From: Acinetobacter halotolerans
GTDB lineage: Bacteria; Pseudomonadota; Gammaproteobacteria; Pseudomonadales; Moraxellaceae
Direction of reading: 5' to 3'
Assembly (NCBI RefSeq): GCF_004208515.1
Contig: NZ_SGIM01000010.1
Coordinates: forward strand, 1-64,000
DNA: 64,000 bases
Shown in pieces: positions 8,638 through 16,939 of the stretch (the first letter of the stretch is position 1; each line of letters begins with the position of its first letter). Below the pieces are notes generated by a model. The model ran no database searches and was not told where the DNA came from. It worked only from the letters and a program-made list of their open reading frames with translations. The position numbers and the translations under genes were made by a program.

Positions 8638-9798
8638 ATGAAATTTACCGCAGAGCATGATGCCTTACGTCGCACTACACGCCAGTTTGTAGAAAATGAA
8701 TTGAATCCATTTATTCCAGAGTGGGAGGAAGCAGGCCGTTTTCCAATTCATGATGTATTTAAAAAAATGGGGAATTTGGGTTTATTAGGCATCTGTAAAC
8801 CTGAAGAAAATGGCGGTTTGGGCTTAGATTATTCTTATAACCTTGTAGTTGCAGAAGAATTAGGTCGTGCTGCATGTGGCGGTGTGCCACTTGCGATTGG
8901 TGTGCAAACCGATATGGCAACGCCTGCGCTTGCTCGCTTTGGTAGTAAAGAACTTCGAGATGAGTTTCTCAATCCAGCCATTCTGGGTGAATATGTCGCC
9001 GCGATTGCTGTTTCAGAAGTACATGCAGGTTCTGATGTCGCTGCGATTAAAACCACAGCCAAAAAAGATGGTGATGACTATGTGATCAATGGCAGCAAAA
9101 TGTGGATTACTAACTCGCTCCAAGCGGATTTCTTTTGTCTACTTGCCAACACATCTGATGACAAACCACATGTCAATAAATCGATGATCATTGTACCTGC
9201 CAAGACCGCAGGGATCAGTTTTTCAGAGCCACTCAATAAGTTGGGAATGCGTTCGACCACAACCGCCCAAGTTTATTTTGACAATGTGCGCGTACCGCAG
9301 CGTAATCTCGTTGGTGCGGAAGGCATGGGCTTTATGATGCAAATGATGCAGTTCCAAGAAGAGCGTATGTGGGCCTGTGCCAATGCGGTCGGTGGTATGG
9401 AAAAAGTGATTCAGCAAACCATTGATTATGCGAAAGAGCGGACGACGTTTGGTCAGCCATTGATTAATAATCAATATGTGCATTTTCGTTTTGCAGAGCT
9501 GATGACTGAAGTTGAAGCATTGCGAGCACTGACGAATCAAGCCTGTGAACAACATATTGCAGGGGAAAATGTCACCATGTTGGCATCAATGGCAAAACTC
9601 AAAGCAGGGCGTTTAAGCCGTGAAGTCGCAGATAGCTGCCTGCAATATTGGGGAGGGAATGGTTTCATGTGGGATAACCCAGCATCGCAATTGTTCCGTG
9701 ATGGGCGTTTAGGCTCGATTGGTGGTGGTGCGGATGAGATTATGCTGGGGATCATTTGTAAACTCATGGATATCTTGCCGAAGAAACAGAAGAACTAG
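8638..9798 (+). CDS. atuD: Citronellyl-CoA-type acyl-CoA dehydrogenase AtuD
   Basis: A 386-residue acyl-CoA dehydrogenase with the family signatures VSEVHAGSDVAAI and GSKMWITNS in the beta domain, RTTFGQPLINNQ in the C-terminal helices, and the end motif GGGADEIMLGI. In the Pseudomonas pathway AtuD turns citronellyl-CoA into geranyl-CoA, the substrate of the carboxylase. The assignment rests on family plus position between atuC and atuE. A good ribosome site (AAGGAA) lies before the ATG, after an 80-bp gap that contains a palindromic repeat. Confidence 0.83.
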   Translation: MKFTAEHDALRRTTRQFVENELNPFIPEWEEAGRFPIHDVFKKMGNLGLLGICKPEENGGLGLDYSYNLVVAEELGRAACGGVPLAIGVQTDMATPALARFGSKELRDEFLNPAILGEYVAAIAVSEVHAGSDVAAIKTTAKKDGDDYVINGSKMWITNSLQADFFCLLANTSDDKPHVNKSMIIVPAKTAGISFSEPLNKLGMRSTTTAQVYFDNVRVPQRNLVGAEGMGFMMQMMQFQEERMWACANAVGGMEKVIQQTIDYAKERTTFGQPLINNQYVHFRFAELMTEVEALRALTNQACEQHIAGENVTMLASMAKLKAGRLSREVADSCLQYWGGNGFMWDNPASQLFRDGRLGSIGGGADEIMLGIICKLMDILPKKQKN

Positions 9799-9808
9799 GA
9801 GAAGAATG

Positions 9809-10636
9809 ATGACACTTTCAGCTTCTCTTGCGCGTTTAGATGTCGATGACAGCATTCAACTTGAACAAGAAGGCAGTATTTTAACGCTTTGGCTGAATCG
9901 TCCTGAGAGTCGTAATGCCATGAGTTTAAATATGGTCAATGCCATTCAACAGGTCTTTGCGCATATCTCTGATGATGCTTCGGTTCGCGCCGTGATTCTG
10001 CGCGGTAAAGGCGGTCACTTCTGTGCAGGAGGTGACATTAAGGATATGGCAGCACTTCGTGCAGAAGCTGCCAATGCAGGTAGCTTGCAGCCTTATGTTG
10101 ATTTTAATCGCCGCTTTGGAGCCATGATTGAATATGTGGATCAAGCACCGCAAACTGTGGTGGTCGTGCTTGAGGGTGCAATATTGGGCGGTGGTTTTGG
10201 TTTGGCTTGTGTCTCTGATATTGCGATTAGCCGTAATGATGCCCAATTTGGTTTGCCCGAAACAGGGCTAGGCATATTGCCTGCGCAAATTGCACCTTTT
10301 GTGGTGAAACGTATTGGTTTGACTCAAGCACGTCGTTTGGCATTATTGGGTTTACGTTTTAACGGTGAGGCCGCATTAACGTACGGGGTGGTGCATCAAG
10401 TCGCTCAAGATGATGCCGAGCTAGAACAACAGCTTGCTGAAACGATCCAACTGATTAAGCGTGCTGCACCATTGGCCTCTCGCGCAACTAAAGCCTTATT
10501 ACATCGCACTTTAAATGAACCTTTAACTGTACTTTTGGATGATGCTGCACAGCAGTTTGCACAAGCGGTTGGTGGTGCAGAGGGCCAAGAGGGCACGATG
10601 GCATTTATTCAAAAACGTTTGCCAAATTGGACGTGA
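9809..10636 (+). CDS. atuE: Enoyl-CoA hydratase AtuE (isohexenylglutaconyl-CoA hydratase type)
   Basis: A crotonase-fold enzyme of about 275 residues. It has the oxyanion-hole motifs GGHFCAGGDIKDMA and LEGAILGGGFGLACVSDIAI, and FGLPETGLGILP after the active site. In the atu pathway it hydrates isohexenylglutaconyl-CoA, the product of geranyl-CoA carboxylase. AGGAG at 9797-9801 is 7 bases from the ATG at 9809 and only 4 from the ATG at 9806, so 9809 is preferred. Its frame stays open upstream into atuD, but nothing supports translation there. The gap to atuD is 10 bp, so the two are translationally close. Confidence 0.83.
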   Translation: MTLSASLARLDVDDSIQLEQEGSILTLWLNRPESRNAMSLNMVNAIQQVFAHISDDASVRAVILRGKGGHFCAGGDIKDMAALRAEAANAGSLQPYVDFNRRFGAMIEYVDQAPQTVVVVLEGAILGGGFGLACVSDIAISRNDAQFGLPETGLGILPAQIAPFVVKRIGLTQARRLALLGLRFNGEAALTYGVVHQVAQDDAELEQQLAETIQLIKRAAPLASRATKALLHRTLNEPLTVLLDDAAQQFAQAVGGAEGQEGTMAFIQKRLPNWT

Positions 10637-10637
10637 A

Positions 10638-10669
10638 CAGTGAAATAGCAAAGCATCGCTTTGCCACTG
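10638..10669 (+). repeat. Stem-loop between atuE and atuF
   Basis: GCAAAGC (10648-10654) pairs with GCTTTGC (10658-10664) around ATC, and CAGTG/CACTG extend the stem across a small bulge. No T-run follows, so it is more likely an RNA-processing or stability element than a terminator. Confidence 0.5.
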
Positions 10670-10703
10670 TGCAAGCGAAAAGCTATGCTTTGAGGAACAT
10701 AAA

Positions 10704-12650
10704 ATGAAATTTTCAAAAGTATTAGTGGCCAACCGTGGCGAAATTGCAGTGCGGGTGATGGAAACGGCCAAAGCAATGGGCTATCAAACCGTTGCTGTAT
10801 ATTCCGATGCTGACGCCAATGCCCGACATGTTCAGGTTGCAGACGAAGCTGTGTATATCGGTGCATCTAAAGTTTCAGAATCTTATCTGTCGATTGCCAA
10901 TATTATTGAAGCGTGCCAAAAGACAGGTGCTGATGCGGTCCATCCAGGATATGGTTTTTTGTCAGAAAATACTGACTTTGCACAAGCCTGCAGTGATCAT
11001 GGTATTACCTTTATTGGTCCGAATGCCGCAGCAATTCATTTGATGGGTAGCAAGAGATTATCCAAAATTGCCATGATTGAGGCTGGTGTGCCGTGTGTAC
11101 CGGGTTATGAAGGTGACCAACAGGATATTGAATACCTTGCTGAACAGGCAGAAAAAATCGGTTTCCCTTTAATGGTGAAAGCATCGGCTGGTGGTGGTGG
11201 GCGCGGTATGCGTTTGGTACACCAAGCTGTTGACGTATTGGAAGCTTTGAAAACTGCACGTTCTGAAGCTGAAAATGCTTTTGGTTCAGGTGAGCTGATT
11301 ATTGAAAAAGCGGTCATCGCGCCTCGCCATGTTGAGATACAAGTGTTTGGGGATACGCATGGTCATTATGTGTATTTGTTCGAACGTGATTGTTCGATTC
11401 AACGCCGTCATCAGAAGGTGGTTGAAGAAGCACCGTGTCCAGTCATGACCCCTGAATTACGCCAAAAAATGGGTGAGGCTGCGGTTGCTGCGGCCAAAGC
11501 TTGTGATTACATCGGTGCGGGTACGGTAGAATTTCTACTTGATCAATCAGGCGAGTTTTATTTCTTGGAAATGAACACGCGTTTGCAAGTTGAACACCCC
11601 GTGACAGAAATGATTACAGGGCTTGATTTGGTTGAATGGCAATTACGAGTCGCCAATGGTGAAACTTTACCATTACAGCAACATGAACTGACCTTAAATG
11701 GTCATGCGATCGAAGTACGGTTGTATGCTGAAGATCCGCGTCAGGATTTTTTACCGCAAACAGGCAAAGTGTTACGTTGGCAACCTGCAGAGTTGCCGAA
11801 TGTCCGTATTGATCATGGCATGTTGGAGCAAGGTGAAATTAGCCCATTCTATGACCCGATGGTGGCTAAAGTGATTGCCTATGGCAAAACACGTCAGGAT
11901 GCAATTCGCCTACTGGCAAGAGCGGTCGATGATTGCGTGCTTTTGGGCGTGAATAGTAATAAACAATTCCTGTCTAATTTGTTACGTCATCCGATTATTG
12001 TCGCTGGGGATACCAATACCGCATTTATCCAGCAGCATTTTCAGGATGATGTGAGTCTGCATCAGCAAGTGTTAGAGCTTGAGACTTTGGCTGTTGCTGC
12101 CGCATTATTTACTCAACAAAATCAGTCCAATCAAGCGTGGCAAACCGGCGTTTCAGTTCCGTTCCCATTAAGATTGAAATATGCTGACCAGCAACTAATG
12201 TTGCATGTTCAGTCAAATCATCATCAAGTCACGGTTCAACTATGCGACCAACATGCTACGGTTGATTTGATCGATATTGTTGACGGGACAATTGTCTATC
12301 AAGCCAATGGTATACGCCGTAAGCTGAATTATGTTTTGGATCAGAATCAACTGTATTTAGATGCAGGCAATGGCAACATTGTGATTGAAAATAGCACCTA
12401 TGCAGCGCCTGAAGCCGCAGAGGTTATTGGTGATGGCAAAATTCGTGCACCTATGGATGGTGCAATCGTTAATCTTTTGGTCAATGTCGGTGATACGGTG
12501 AGCAAAGGGCAGACCTTATTGGTGTTGGAAGCAATGAAGATTCAGCAACAAATCAAGTCTGATGTTGATGGGGTTGTTGATGAGTTAATTGGCCAAGTCG
12601 GACAACAAGTTAAAAAACGGCAATTACTGTTAAATGTTTCGATTGCCTAA
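10704..12650 (+). CDS. atuF: Geranyl-CoA carboxylase, alpha (biotin carboxylase/carrier) subunit
   Basis: The 648-residue protein has the full domain order of an acyl-CoA carboxylase alpha subunit. The biotin carboxylase N-domain starts KVLVANRGEIAVRV; the ATP-grasp domain has VKASAGGGGRGMR and the EMNTRLQVEHPVTE active-site loop; a linker domain follows; and the biotinyl domain ends with EAMKIQQ, where Lys612 is the biotin site. It carboxylates its own biotin using ATP and bicarbonate and hands the carboxyl to AtuC. It is the last gene of the operon; atuG and atuH of Pseudomonas are absent here. A strong terminator follows 12 bp after the stop. Confidence 0.87.
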   Translation: MKFSKVLVANRGEIAVRVMETAKAMGYQTVAVYSDADANARHVQVADEAVYIGASKVSESYLSIANIIEACQKTGADAVHPGYGFLSENTDFAQACSDHGITFIGPNAAAIHLMGSKRLSKIAMIEAGVPCVPGYEGDQQDIEYLAEQAEKIGFPLMVKASAGGGGRGMRLVHQAVDVLEALKTARSEAENAFGSGELIIEKAVIAPRHVEIQVFGDTHGHYVYLFERDCSIQRRHQKVVEEAPCPVMTPELRQKMGEAAVAAAKACDYIGAGTVEFLLDQSGEFYFLEMNTRLQVEHPVTEMITGLDLVEWQLRVANGETLPLQQHELTLNGHAIEVRLYAEDPRQDFLPQTGKVLRWQPAELPNVRIDHGMLEQGEISPFYDPMVAKVIAYGKTRQDAIRLLARAVDDCVLLGVNSNKQFLSNLLRHPIIVAGDTNTAFIQQHFQDDVSLHQQVLELETLAVAAALFTQQNQSNQAWQTGVSVPFPLRLKYADQQLMLHVQSNHHQVTVQLCDQHATVDLIDIVDGTIVYQANGIRRKLNYVLDQNQLYLDAGNGNIVIENSTYAAPEAAEVIGDGKIRAPMDGAIVNLLVNVGDTVSKGQTLLVLEAMKIQQQIKSDVDGVVDELIGQVGQQVKKRQLLLNVSIA

Positions 12651-12662
12651 TCCATATTGAAT

Positions 12663-12692
12663 AAAAAGCTAGGCCAGTCGACCTAGCTTTTT
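12663..12692. terminator. Bidirectional terminator between atuF and 12683 gene
   Basis: AAAAAGCTAGG and CCTAGCTTTTT form an 11-bp perfect stem around an 8-nt loop, with A and T runs on both sides, so it can serve both converging genes. The TAG stop of the minus-strand gene lies inside the stem (12683-12685). Confidence 0.88.
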
Positions 12693-13150
12693 AATAAGGC
12701 GAATACAGGTGCTAATGAGCTTGTAGTATTTCCTTTTAATTCCTGTGTCGCAAATTCTGCTAAAGCTTGTTCATGCGCCAGTAAATATTTTAGAAAATCT
12801 TGGGTATCGACATCTGCATGTTGATTCATTCGTTCAAAGGTCGCCATAAATGGTTTTGTCCCTTGTTTGAGTAAGCGCATCGCGAGTTTCCAAGGGAGCT
12901 TTGCCATTGCAATACCCGATGCTTTGGCCTGTAGTTTGACATGAGGTCGAATCGAGGCAGTTCTCCCTTGTTCTTTTAAAAACAGTTGGAGTTTTTGCAG
13001 TGTTTGGGTTTCCAGTTGCGCCAATATCTGCCATTTGTGTTGTTGGTCAACTGAACGCGAGTACTTGGCTGCATTGAGAAAAATCAATTCACCCAATATT
13101 TCCGATTCAAGTGCAATATTGAGATCTTGTTGATAATTTGGATAAGTCAT
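12683..13150 (-). CDS. Unrecognised helical protein, possibly ferritin-like
   Basis: Not recognised. The product is about 155 residues from the ATG at 13150, mostly alpha-helical, with a Glu-rich first helix (LNIALESEILGELIFLNAAKY) and a Gln-rich second helix (WQILAQLETQTLQKLQLFLKEQ). The spacing of acidic residues recalls four-helix ferritin-like bundles, but a metal site cannot be assigned. The frame is open up to an ATG at 13258; 13165 is another possible start. The shorter forms fit better because the extra residues look uncoded-like and lack a ribosome site. It lies downstream of the chaperone-like gene on the same strand. Confidence 0.5.
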   Translation of the reverse strand: MTYPNYQQDLNIALESEILGELIFLNAAKYSRSVDQQHKWQILAQLETQTLQKLQLFLKEQGRTASIRPHVKLQAKASGIAMAKLPWKLAMRLLKQGTKPFMATFERMNQHADVDTQDFLKYLLAHEQALAEFATQELKGNTTSSLAPVFALLKS

Positions 13151-13274
13151 TCCTTTGATTTCCATAAAAATTAAGCGTGATTGTGCAAGGTGGATGTCTG
13201 TCTGTGGATCAGTATAAGTAAAAAACCCCAGCGGTGAAATAGTGACCATCCCGATCAATGGGATGGTACTTATT

Positions 13275-14204
13275 TTATGGGAACATGCTTGATCTTAATG
13301 TTTCTAGGCGCTGTTGATACTGTTGCTGCCATTCGGCCTCGGAGAGCTGATTTTTCAACGGTTGCATGTCTTGTTGTAATTGTTGTAATGCTTGCTGGTA
13401 TTGATTCACTTGTTGCTGTTGTTGTATTTCACGTTGATCCCGACGTTGAATGTCTTGTCGTTCCTGTTCCGTGAGATAACGTTGCTGCAAGATCTGTTTT
13501 AAACGTTCAGTCTCGGCAGGATTGTTGTGGTTTTGATTGAGTAATTCAATGGATTGTTCATACAGTCCAATTTTGCTTTGTTGTTGAGTTGCATCTGGAT
13601 ATCGACGTTGCAATTCCTCGAAAGCTTTTAAACGTTGTTCTGCATTCAGATTTCTATTTTGCTTAATCTCTGCATAAGAAAATTTGTAATCCGCATAATT
13701 ACGCTCTTGCCCAAAACCAAGCATCGCTTCAGCCTTCCCCAGCGTTTGTTCTCTTAATTTCCATAAAGCATTGAAACGTTCTTGCGGAGATAAAGAGGTT
13801 GAAAGCACTGTACTTTGCATGTGCTGTTCATATTGCGGCATACGTTTTAATAAATTTTCAACCAAATGCGCAAATTCTCGGTCAGGATAATCTGCCAATG
13901 CTTTTGCTAAAGCCGCATTACAGTCTTGTACATGACAATTCGCTTTAAAGTCATTCAAAAATTGAGTGATATTTCCAGGTTGCTTCTGAAGCACTTGTAA
14001 TTGTCTCAATAAGGATTCTTGAAAAAGCTCATCTGTGGTTTTATTCTGCATAGTCCTATCTGTCGAATGCATTGTTGAATCATCAGAGAATGGCATGGTT
14101 TGGCTTTGTTGGATTGCAGCGGAAGAGGCGTTGCTCTTCCAGACTACAATTCCGACCAAGACCAGTAAAACAATAACGATTGTCAGTAATAGTCTTTTAT
14201 TCAT
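13275..14204 (-). CDS. Lipase-chaperone-like membrane-anchored protein
   Basis: The 309-residue protein has an N-terminal membrane anchor (LLLTIVIVLLVLVGIVVW) followed by a long helical, Gln-rich periplasmic region. The core resembles lipase-specific foldases (LifO/LipB): a leucine/arginine helix FNALWKLREQTLGKAEAMLG, then FGQERNYADYKFSYAEI, then LNAEQRLKAFEELQRRYPD, ending in a helical arm with WQQQYQQRLETLR. The N-terminal RxxFDYxLSA motif of true lipase foldases was not seen. It lies 15 bp after the sphingomyelinase gene, so the pair is probably an operon and the enzyme its client. The family call is tentative; a plain coiled-coil protein is the alternative. Confidence 0.6.
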   Translation of the reverse strand: MNKRLLLTIVIVLLVLVGIVVWKSNASSAAIQQSQTMPFSDDSTMHSTDRTMQNKTTDELFQESLLRQLQVLQKQPGNITQFLNDFKANCHVQDCNAALAKALADYPDREFAHLVENLLKRMPQYEQHMQSTVLSTSLSPQERFNALWKLREQTLGKAEAMLGFGQERNYADYKFSYAEIKQNRNLNAEQRLKAFEELQRRYPDATQQQSKIGLYEQSIELLNQNHNNPAETERLKQILQQRYLTEQERQDIQRRDQREIQQQQQVNQYQQALQQLQQDMQPLKNQLSEAEWQQQYQQRLETLRSSMFP

Positions 14205-14219
14205 CCACAGTATTCCGTT

Positions 14220-15566
14220 TTATGGATTGTAGTTAAAATGTCCCATCACAGGGAAATGGTCAGAAAGATCCCATGTCATAAATAGTGGGTCTGCGGTAGA
14301 ACGTACAATACGAACATCATTACGCGATTGAATCGGTTGGCGATGTGTATTTGAAGAAACCACATAATCCAAATATTCAACCGTCGTGCCACCTGAACCT
14401 GCGGCACCAGCCAATTTGTTGATACGAGGATCAAATGTAGATTCGGTATAACCCGTGCTGACGGGCGCAGTCGCGTTCAGATTGGTAAGCATGTCTTGAT
14501 AATCTTGCGGCCATAACAGCTTGTTGACATTAAAGTCTCCGCCCATCAACACAGCATCAAAACTTGGGATATTTTGTTGGTTGATTAACTGACGGATTTG
14601 CTGGAACTGAACTTGGCGTAACGCACGTGCTTCGGTGGTATCAAACGAAGCGGTATGCGTTGAGGTCACATGATAGGCTTTACCGTTTTTGATAATTTCG
14701 GCATACAACACGCCTTTATCCGCAAAACAATCCGTCCCTGTACAATCTGGATAAATCTGTTGTGCTGTTTTCACAATAGGATAACGACTAACGATCACGA
14801 GACCACTATCAAATAAGTTATAACCTGAACCGACTGGGATATGTGTTTGATATGGATATTGTTGTGCCAGTTGATTCAACATCCCTGTACGAGAGGATGC
14901 AAATGCTTCTTGCATTAAAATCACATCATAACCATTTAAATGATTCGGAAGTTCTGCTAAACGCTCACTAATTTTACTTGCAACCATGGGCAGAGCGTAA
15001 ATATTGTATGACAGTACTTTTAATTCATCTGCACTGCTTGAGATCGGTTCTTGGACAGTATTTTGATGGATGGTGTAATGAAAATCATCATAACCGCCTG
15101 TATATACTGCTTTAACCGCAGCCTGTGCCGATAAGCCTGAATAAGTAGTATTGATGCGATGAACATTTCGATCAGTATACCAAGGTGATGTAGTAGATGC
15201 CGTTTGGATGCCGTGCTTGATGGTACTTCCAGACCAAGTCCCCGTCATCGATTGTTTGAATGTCACTTGTGAGCTTCCACTAGAAACAATCGTATCAAAA
15301 TTATAAGTCTGTCCAGATTTTAATCCTGAATAACGATTCATGCGCAGCACACGCTTGGTTTCATAAGGCGCAATTTGAGTTGCTTCTTGTGCCCACTGGT
15401 TTCCTTGTTCTAATGTTTGACTACCAGTATGGTTGACTTGTATTGATACAGTTTGAGGGGTGGTATTGGTAACAAAAACGTAAGAATCTGCCAGTGTATC
15501 TTGCATGGCAAATGTACTGACCAACAGTGCGGTTCCTACGCCAAATTTTATGTTGTTTATCCCCAT
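14220..15566 (-). CDS. Secreted sphingomyelin phosphodiesterase (neutral sphingomyelinase type)
   Basis: A 448-residue exported enzyme. A signal peptide (to about residue 26, ending QDTLA) leads into a beta-rich N-terminal domain of about 155 residues. From about residue 185 there is an endonuclease/exonuclease/phosphatase domain with all the expected motifs: LSYNIYALP (metal-binding Asn), DVILMQEAF (Glu), GGDFNVN (Asp/Asn), and the final LSDHFPVMG (Asp-His pair). Such enzymes cut sphingomyelin or related phospholipids to phosphocholine, often as haemolysins. Substrate is inferred from family. It heads the operon with the chaperone-like gene. Confidence 0.83.
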   Translation of the reverse strand: MGINNIKFGVGTALLVSTFAMQDTLADSYVFVTNTTPQTVSIQVNHTGSQTLEQGNQWAQEATQIAPYETKRVLRMNRYSGLKSGQTYNFDTIVSSGSSQVTFKQSMTGTWSGSTIKHGIQTASTTSPWYTDRNVHRINTTYSGLSAQAAVKAVYTGGYDDFHYTIHQNTVQEPISSSADELKVLSYNIYALPMVASKISERLAELPNHLNGYDVILMQEAFASSRTGMLNQLAQQYPYQTHIPVGSGYNLFDSGLVIVSRYPIVKTAQQIYPDCTGTDCFADKGVLYAEIIKNGKAYHVTSTHTASFDTTEARALRQVQFQQIRQLINQQNIPSFDAVLMGGDFNVNKLLWPQDYQDMLTNLNATAPVSTGYTESTFDPRINKLAGAAGSGGTTVEYLDYVVSSNTHRQPIQSRNDVRIVRSTADPLFMTWDLSDHFPVMGHFNYNP

Positions 15567-15946
15567 TTTTTACTCTCCATGATGATCGTGCATTGTGATT
15601 GATGAACAAAGTATTCAATCTAACAATGATGTTAGTTTTCATTTTCGAAAAAATTATGATTGTTATTTGTTCGCAAATTATCATAATGAAAAAATATTGC
15701 TAAATCATGTAATTTTTAACCGTTTATCTGATGTTTTTATGAGAAAAGTTAAATTTTTAAGAGGGTGGTAACTTCTAGAATGAAATAGTCATTTGTGTTT
15801 AGGAAGGCGAGCATATTCGAAAAAGGGTGAATAATATTTAGGGGGAAGAATGTGCTTTGAAAAGAATGAATGTTGTTGTGAGGAGGGGGAATCTGACAGG
15901 ATGATTGCCCTGACAGATTGAGTGTATGTAGGAAACGAAAGGGCTA
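15567..15946. other. AT-rich intergenic region with a stem-loop
   Basis: 380 bp without a gene. The left part must hold the promoter of the sphingomyelinase gene on the minus strand; I could not fix -35/-10 boxes with confidence. Near the right end AATCTGACAG (15890-15899) and CTGACAGATT (15910-15919) form a 10-bp stem with one mismatch. It lies downstream of the Roadblock gene on the minus strand and could act as its terminator, though no T-run follows. Confidence 0.45.
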
Positions 15947-16366
15947 TTAAGCTTGATCAGCAGTACTGATGGCTGCACTGGCTTGTTTGAGGCTATAAAG
16001 AAGTTGTCCTAAAAGCACATCTTTATTGCTTAGCGTCACCATGACCATAGGATGGTGAGGTGCAGGAATTGAAGTAATGATTGCTTTGCCATTTTCTGCA
16101 TCTAAGGTAATGCTTTGACATCCTGTGAGTTGAATTTCATTGAGAAAAGCACTCACCATCGCCAATATCGAACTGCTTACCGCTGCCAGTTTACTACTGT
16201 TATATGGGTTCTTTTTATAAATTGAAGCAAGTTCAAAACCATCAGTAGAGCAAAGCATAATATAGTCAATGCCTCGAATATTGATCAAAATATCGTTGGC
16301 CTGCGCTTTAGCGAATTGAATAAGTTCTTTTGGCGCGGTACGTTGTTGGCTAGGAATACTGAACAT
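15947..16366 (-). CDS. Roadblock/LC7-domain protein (MglB-like)
   Basis: A 139-residue single-domain protein with the Roadblock/LC7 layout: an N-terminal helix, then strands IDYIMLCSTDGFELASIYK, a central helix SKLAAVSSSILAMVSAFLNEI, and strands ITLDAENGKAIITSIP and MVMVTLSNKD, closing with a helix. Roadblock dimers such as MglB act on small Ras-like GTPases, often as activating proteins. The gene lies 22 bp downstream of a small GTPase gene, so the GTPase is the natural partner. A second Roadblock protein is at 18060. Physiological role here is unknown. Confidence 0.82.
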   Translation of the reverse strand: MFSIPSQQRTAPKELIQFAKAQANDILINIRGIDYIMLCSTDGFELASIYKKNPYNSSKLAAVSSSILAMVSAFLNEIQLTGCQSITLDAENGKAIITSIPAPHHPMVMVTLSNKDVLLGQLLYSLKQASAAISTADQA

Positions 16367-16388
16367 AATTCTTCTCTTTATAAAGTGA

Positions 16389-16931
16389 TTAATTGGTGGC
16401 TTTTAAATTAACTTCTAATGTGGCAATCAGTGATTCAATCATCAGTAATATATGTTCTTGTTTGCGGGCGTCTATAAAAAATAATGGGTACTGATAGTTA
16501 TTTTGAATTAACCAATCCCGATAGATTGAAGTAGGTTGTCCTTTATTTTCATCCACATGGGTAATGCCTATGGAAATGTTTTGTGTGTAGTCTTTAAATC
16601 TATCTAAATAGCCTTCGAGCTCTTCAAGTGGAACTTTACTATTGTGGTCGACCAGTAGCACCACACCCAATGCACCTTGGCAAATCACTGGCCAAATAAA
16701 GTCGAAACGAGTTTGCCCAGGCGTGCCATACAAACCGATTTTTACGCCATCATCAAGTGTGATCTCGCCGTAATCAATCCCAACCGTCGTTTCTACTTTA
16801 TTATGCGCTTGGGTATCTGTATTGAATGCTTCCGTGGCAAGTACGGGAATTTCTGAAAGAGATTTGATCGCTTCAGTTTTCCCTGAACCCATACTTCCTG
16901 CGAAAACAATTTTATATTGTTGAAGTATCAT
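16389..16931 (-). CDS. MglA/Arf-like small GTPase
   Basis: A 180-residue Ras-superfamily GTPase. The P-loop is GSMGSGKT (residues 12-19), a G3-like element reads LYGTPGQTRFDFIW (the usual DxxG is GTPGQ, as in bacterial MglA/Gtr-type proteins), and the base-recognition motif is ITHVD where NKxD would be expected. The G2 region TTVGIDYGEI is present. No membrane anchor is seen. Bacterial GTPases of this type set cell polarity with a Roadblock protein. It lies 8 bp after the 16940 gene and before a Roadblock gene, so the set looks co-transcribed. Confidence 0.85.
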   Translation of the reverse strand: MILQQYKIVFAGSMGSGKTEAIKSLSEIPVLATEAFNTDTQAHNKVETTVGIDYGEITLDDGVKIGLYGTPGQTRFDFIWPVICQGALGVVLLVDHNSKVPLEELEGYLDRFKDYTQNISIGITHVDENKGQPTSIYRDWLIQNNYQYPLFFIDARKQEHILLMIESLIATLEVNLKATN

Positions 16932-16939
16932 ATTATTCC

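Noticed and set aside
6941-12650. Reading the carboxylase genes as methylcrotonyl-CoA carboxylase (liu operon)
   Set aside because: The subunits alone could fit, but the operon begins with AtuA, has the atuB-F order, and is controlled by a divergent TetR gene; the liu operon has no AtuA. Kept as an alternative substrate only.
13277-13474. Plus-strand frame opposite the chaperone-like gene
   Set aside because: Val/Ala-rich translation is the mirror of Gln-rich codons on the minus strand; not a gene.
15890-15919. Paired CTGACAG motifs resembling a Pho box before the Roadblock operon
   Set aside because: The two copies are 18 bp apart, not 11, and lie downstream of the minus-strand genes; they form a stem-loop instead.
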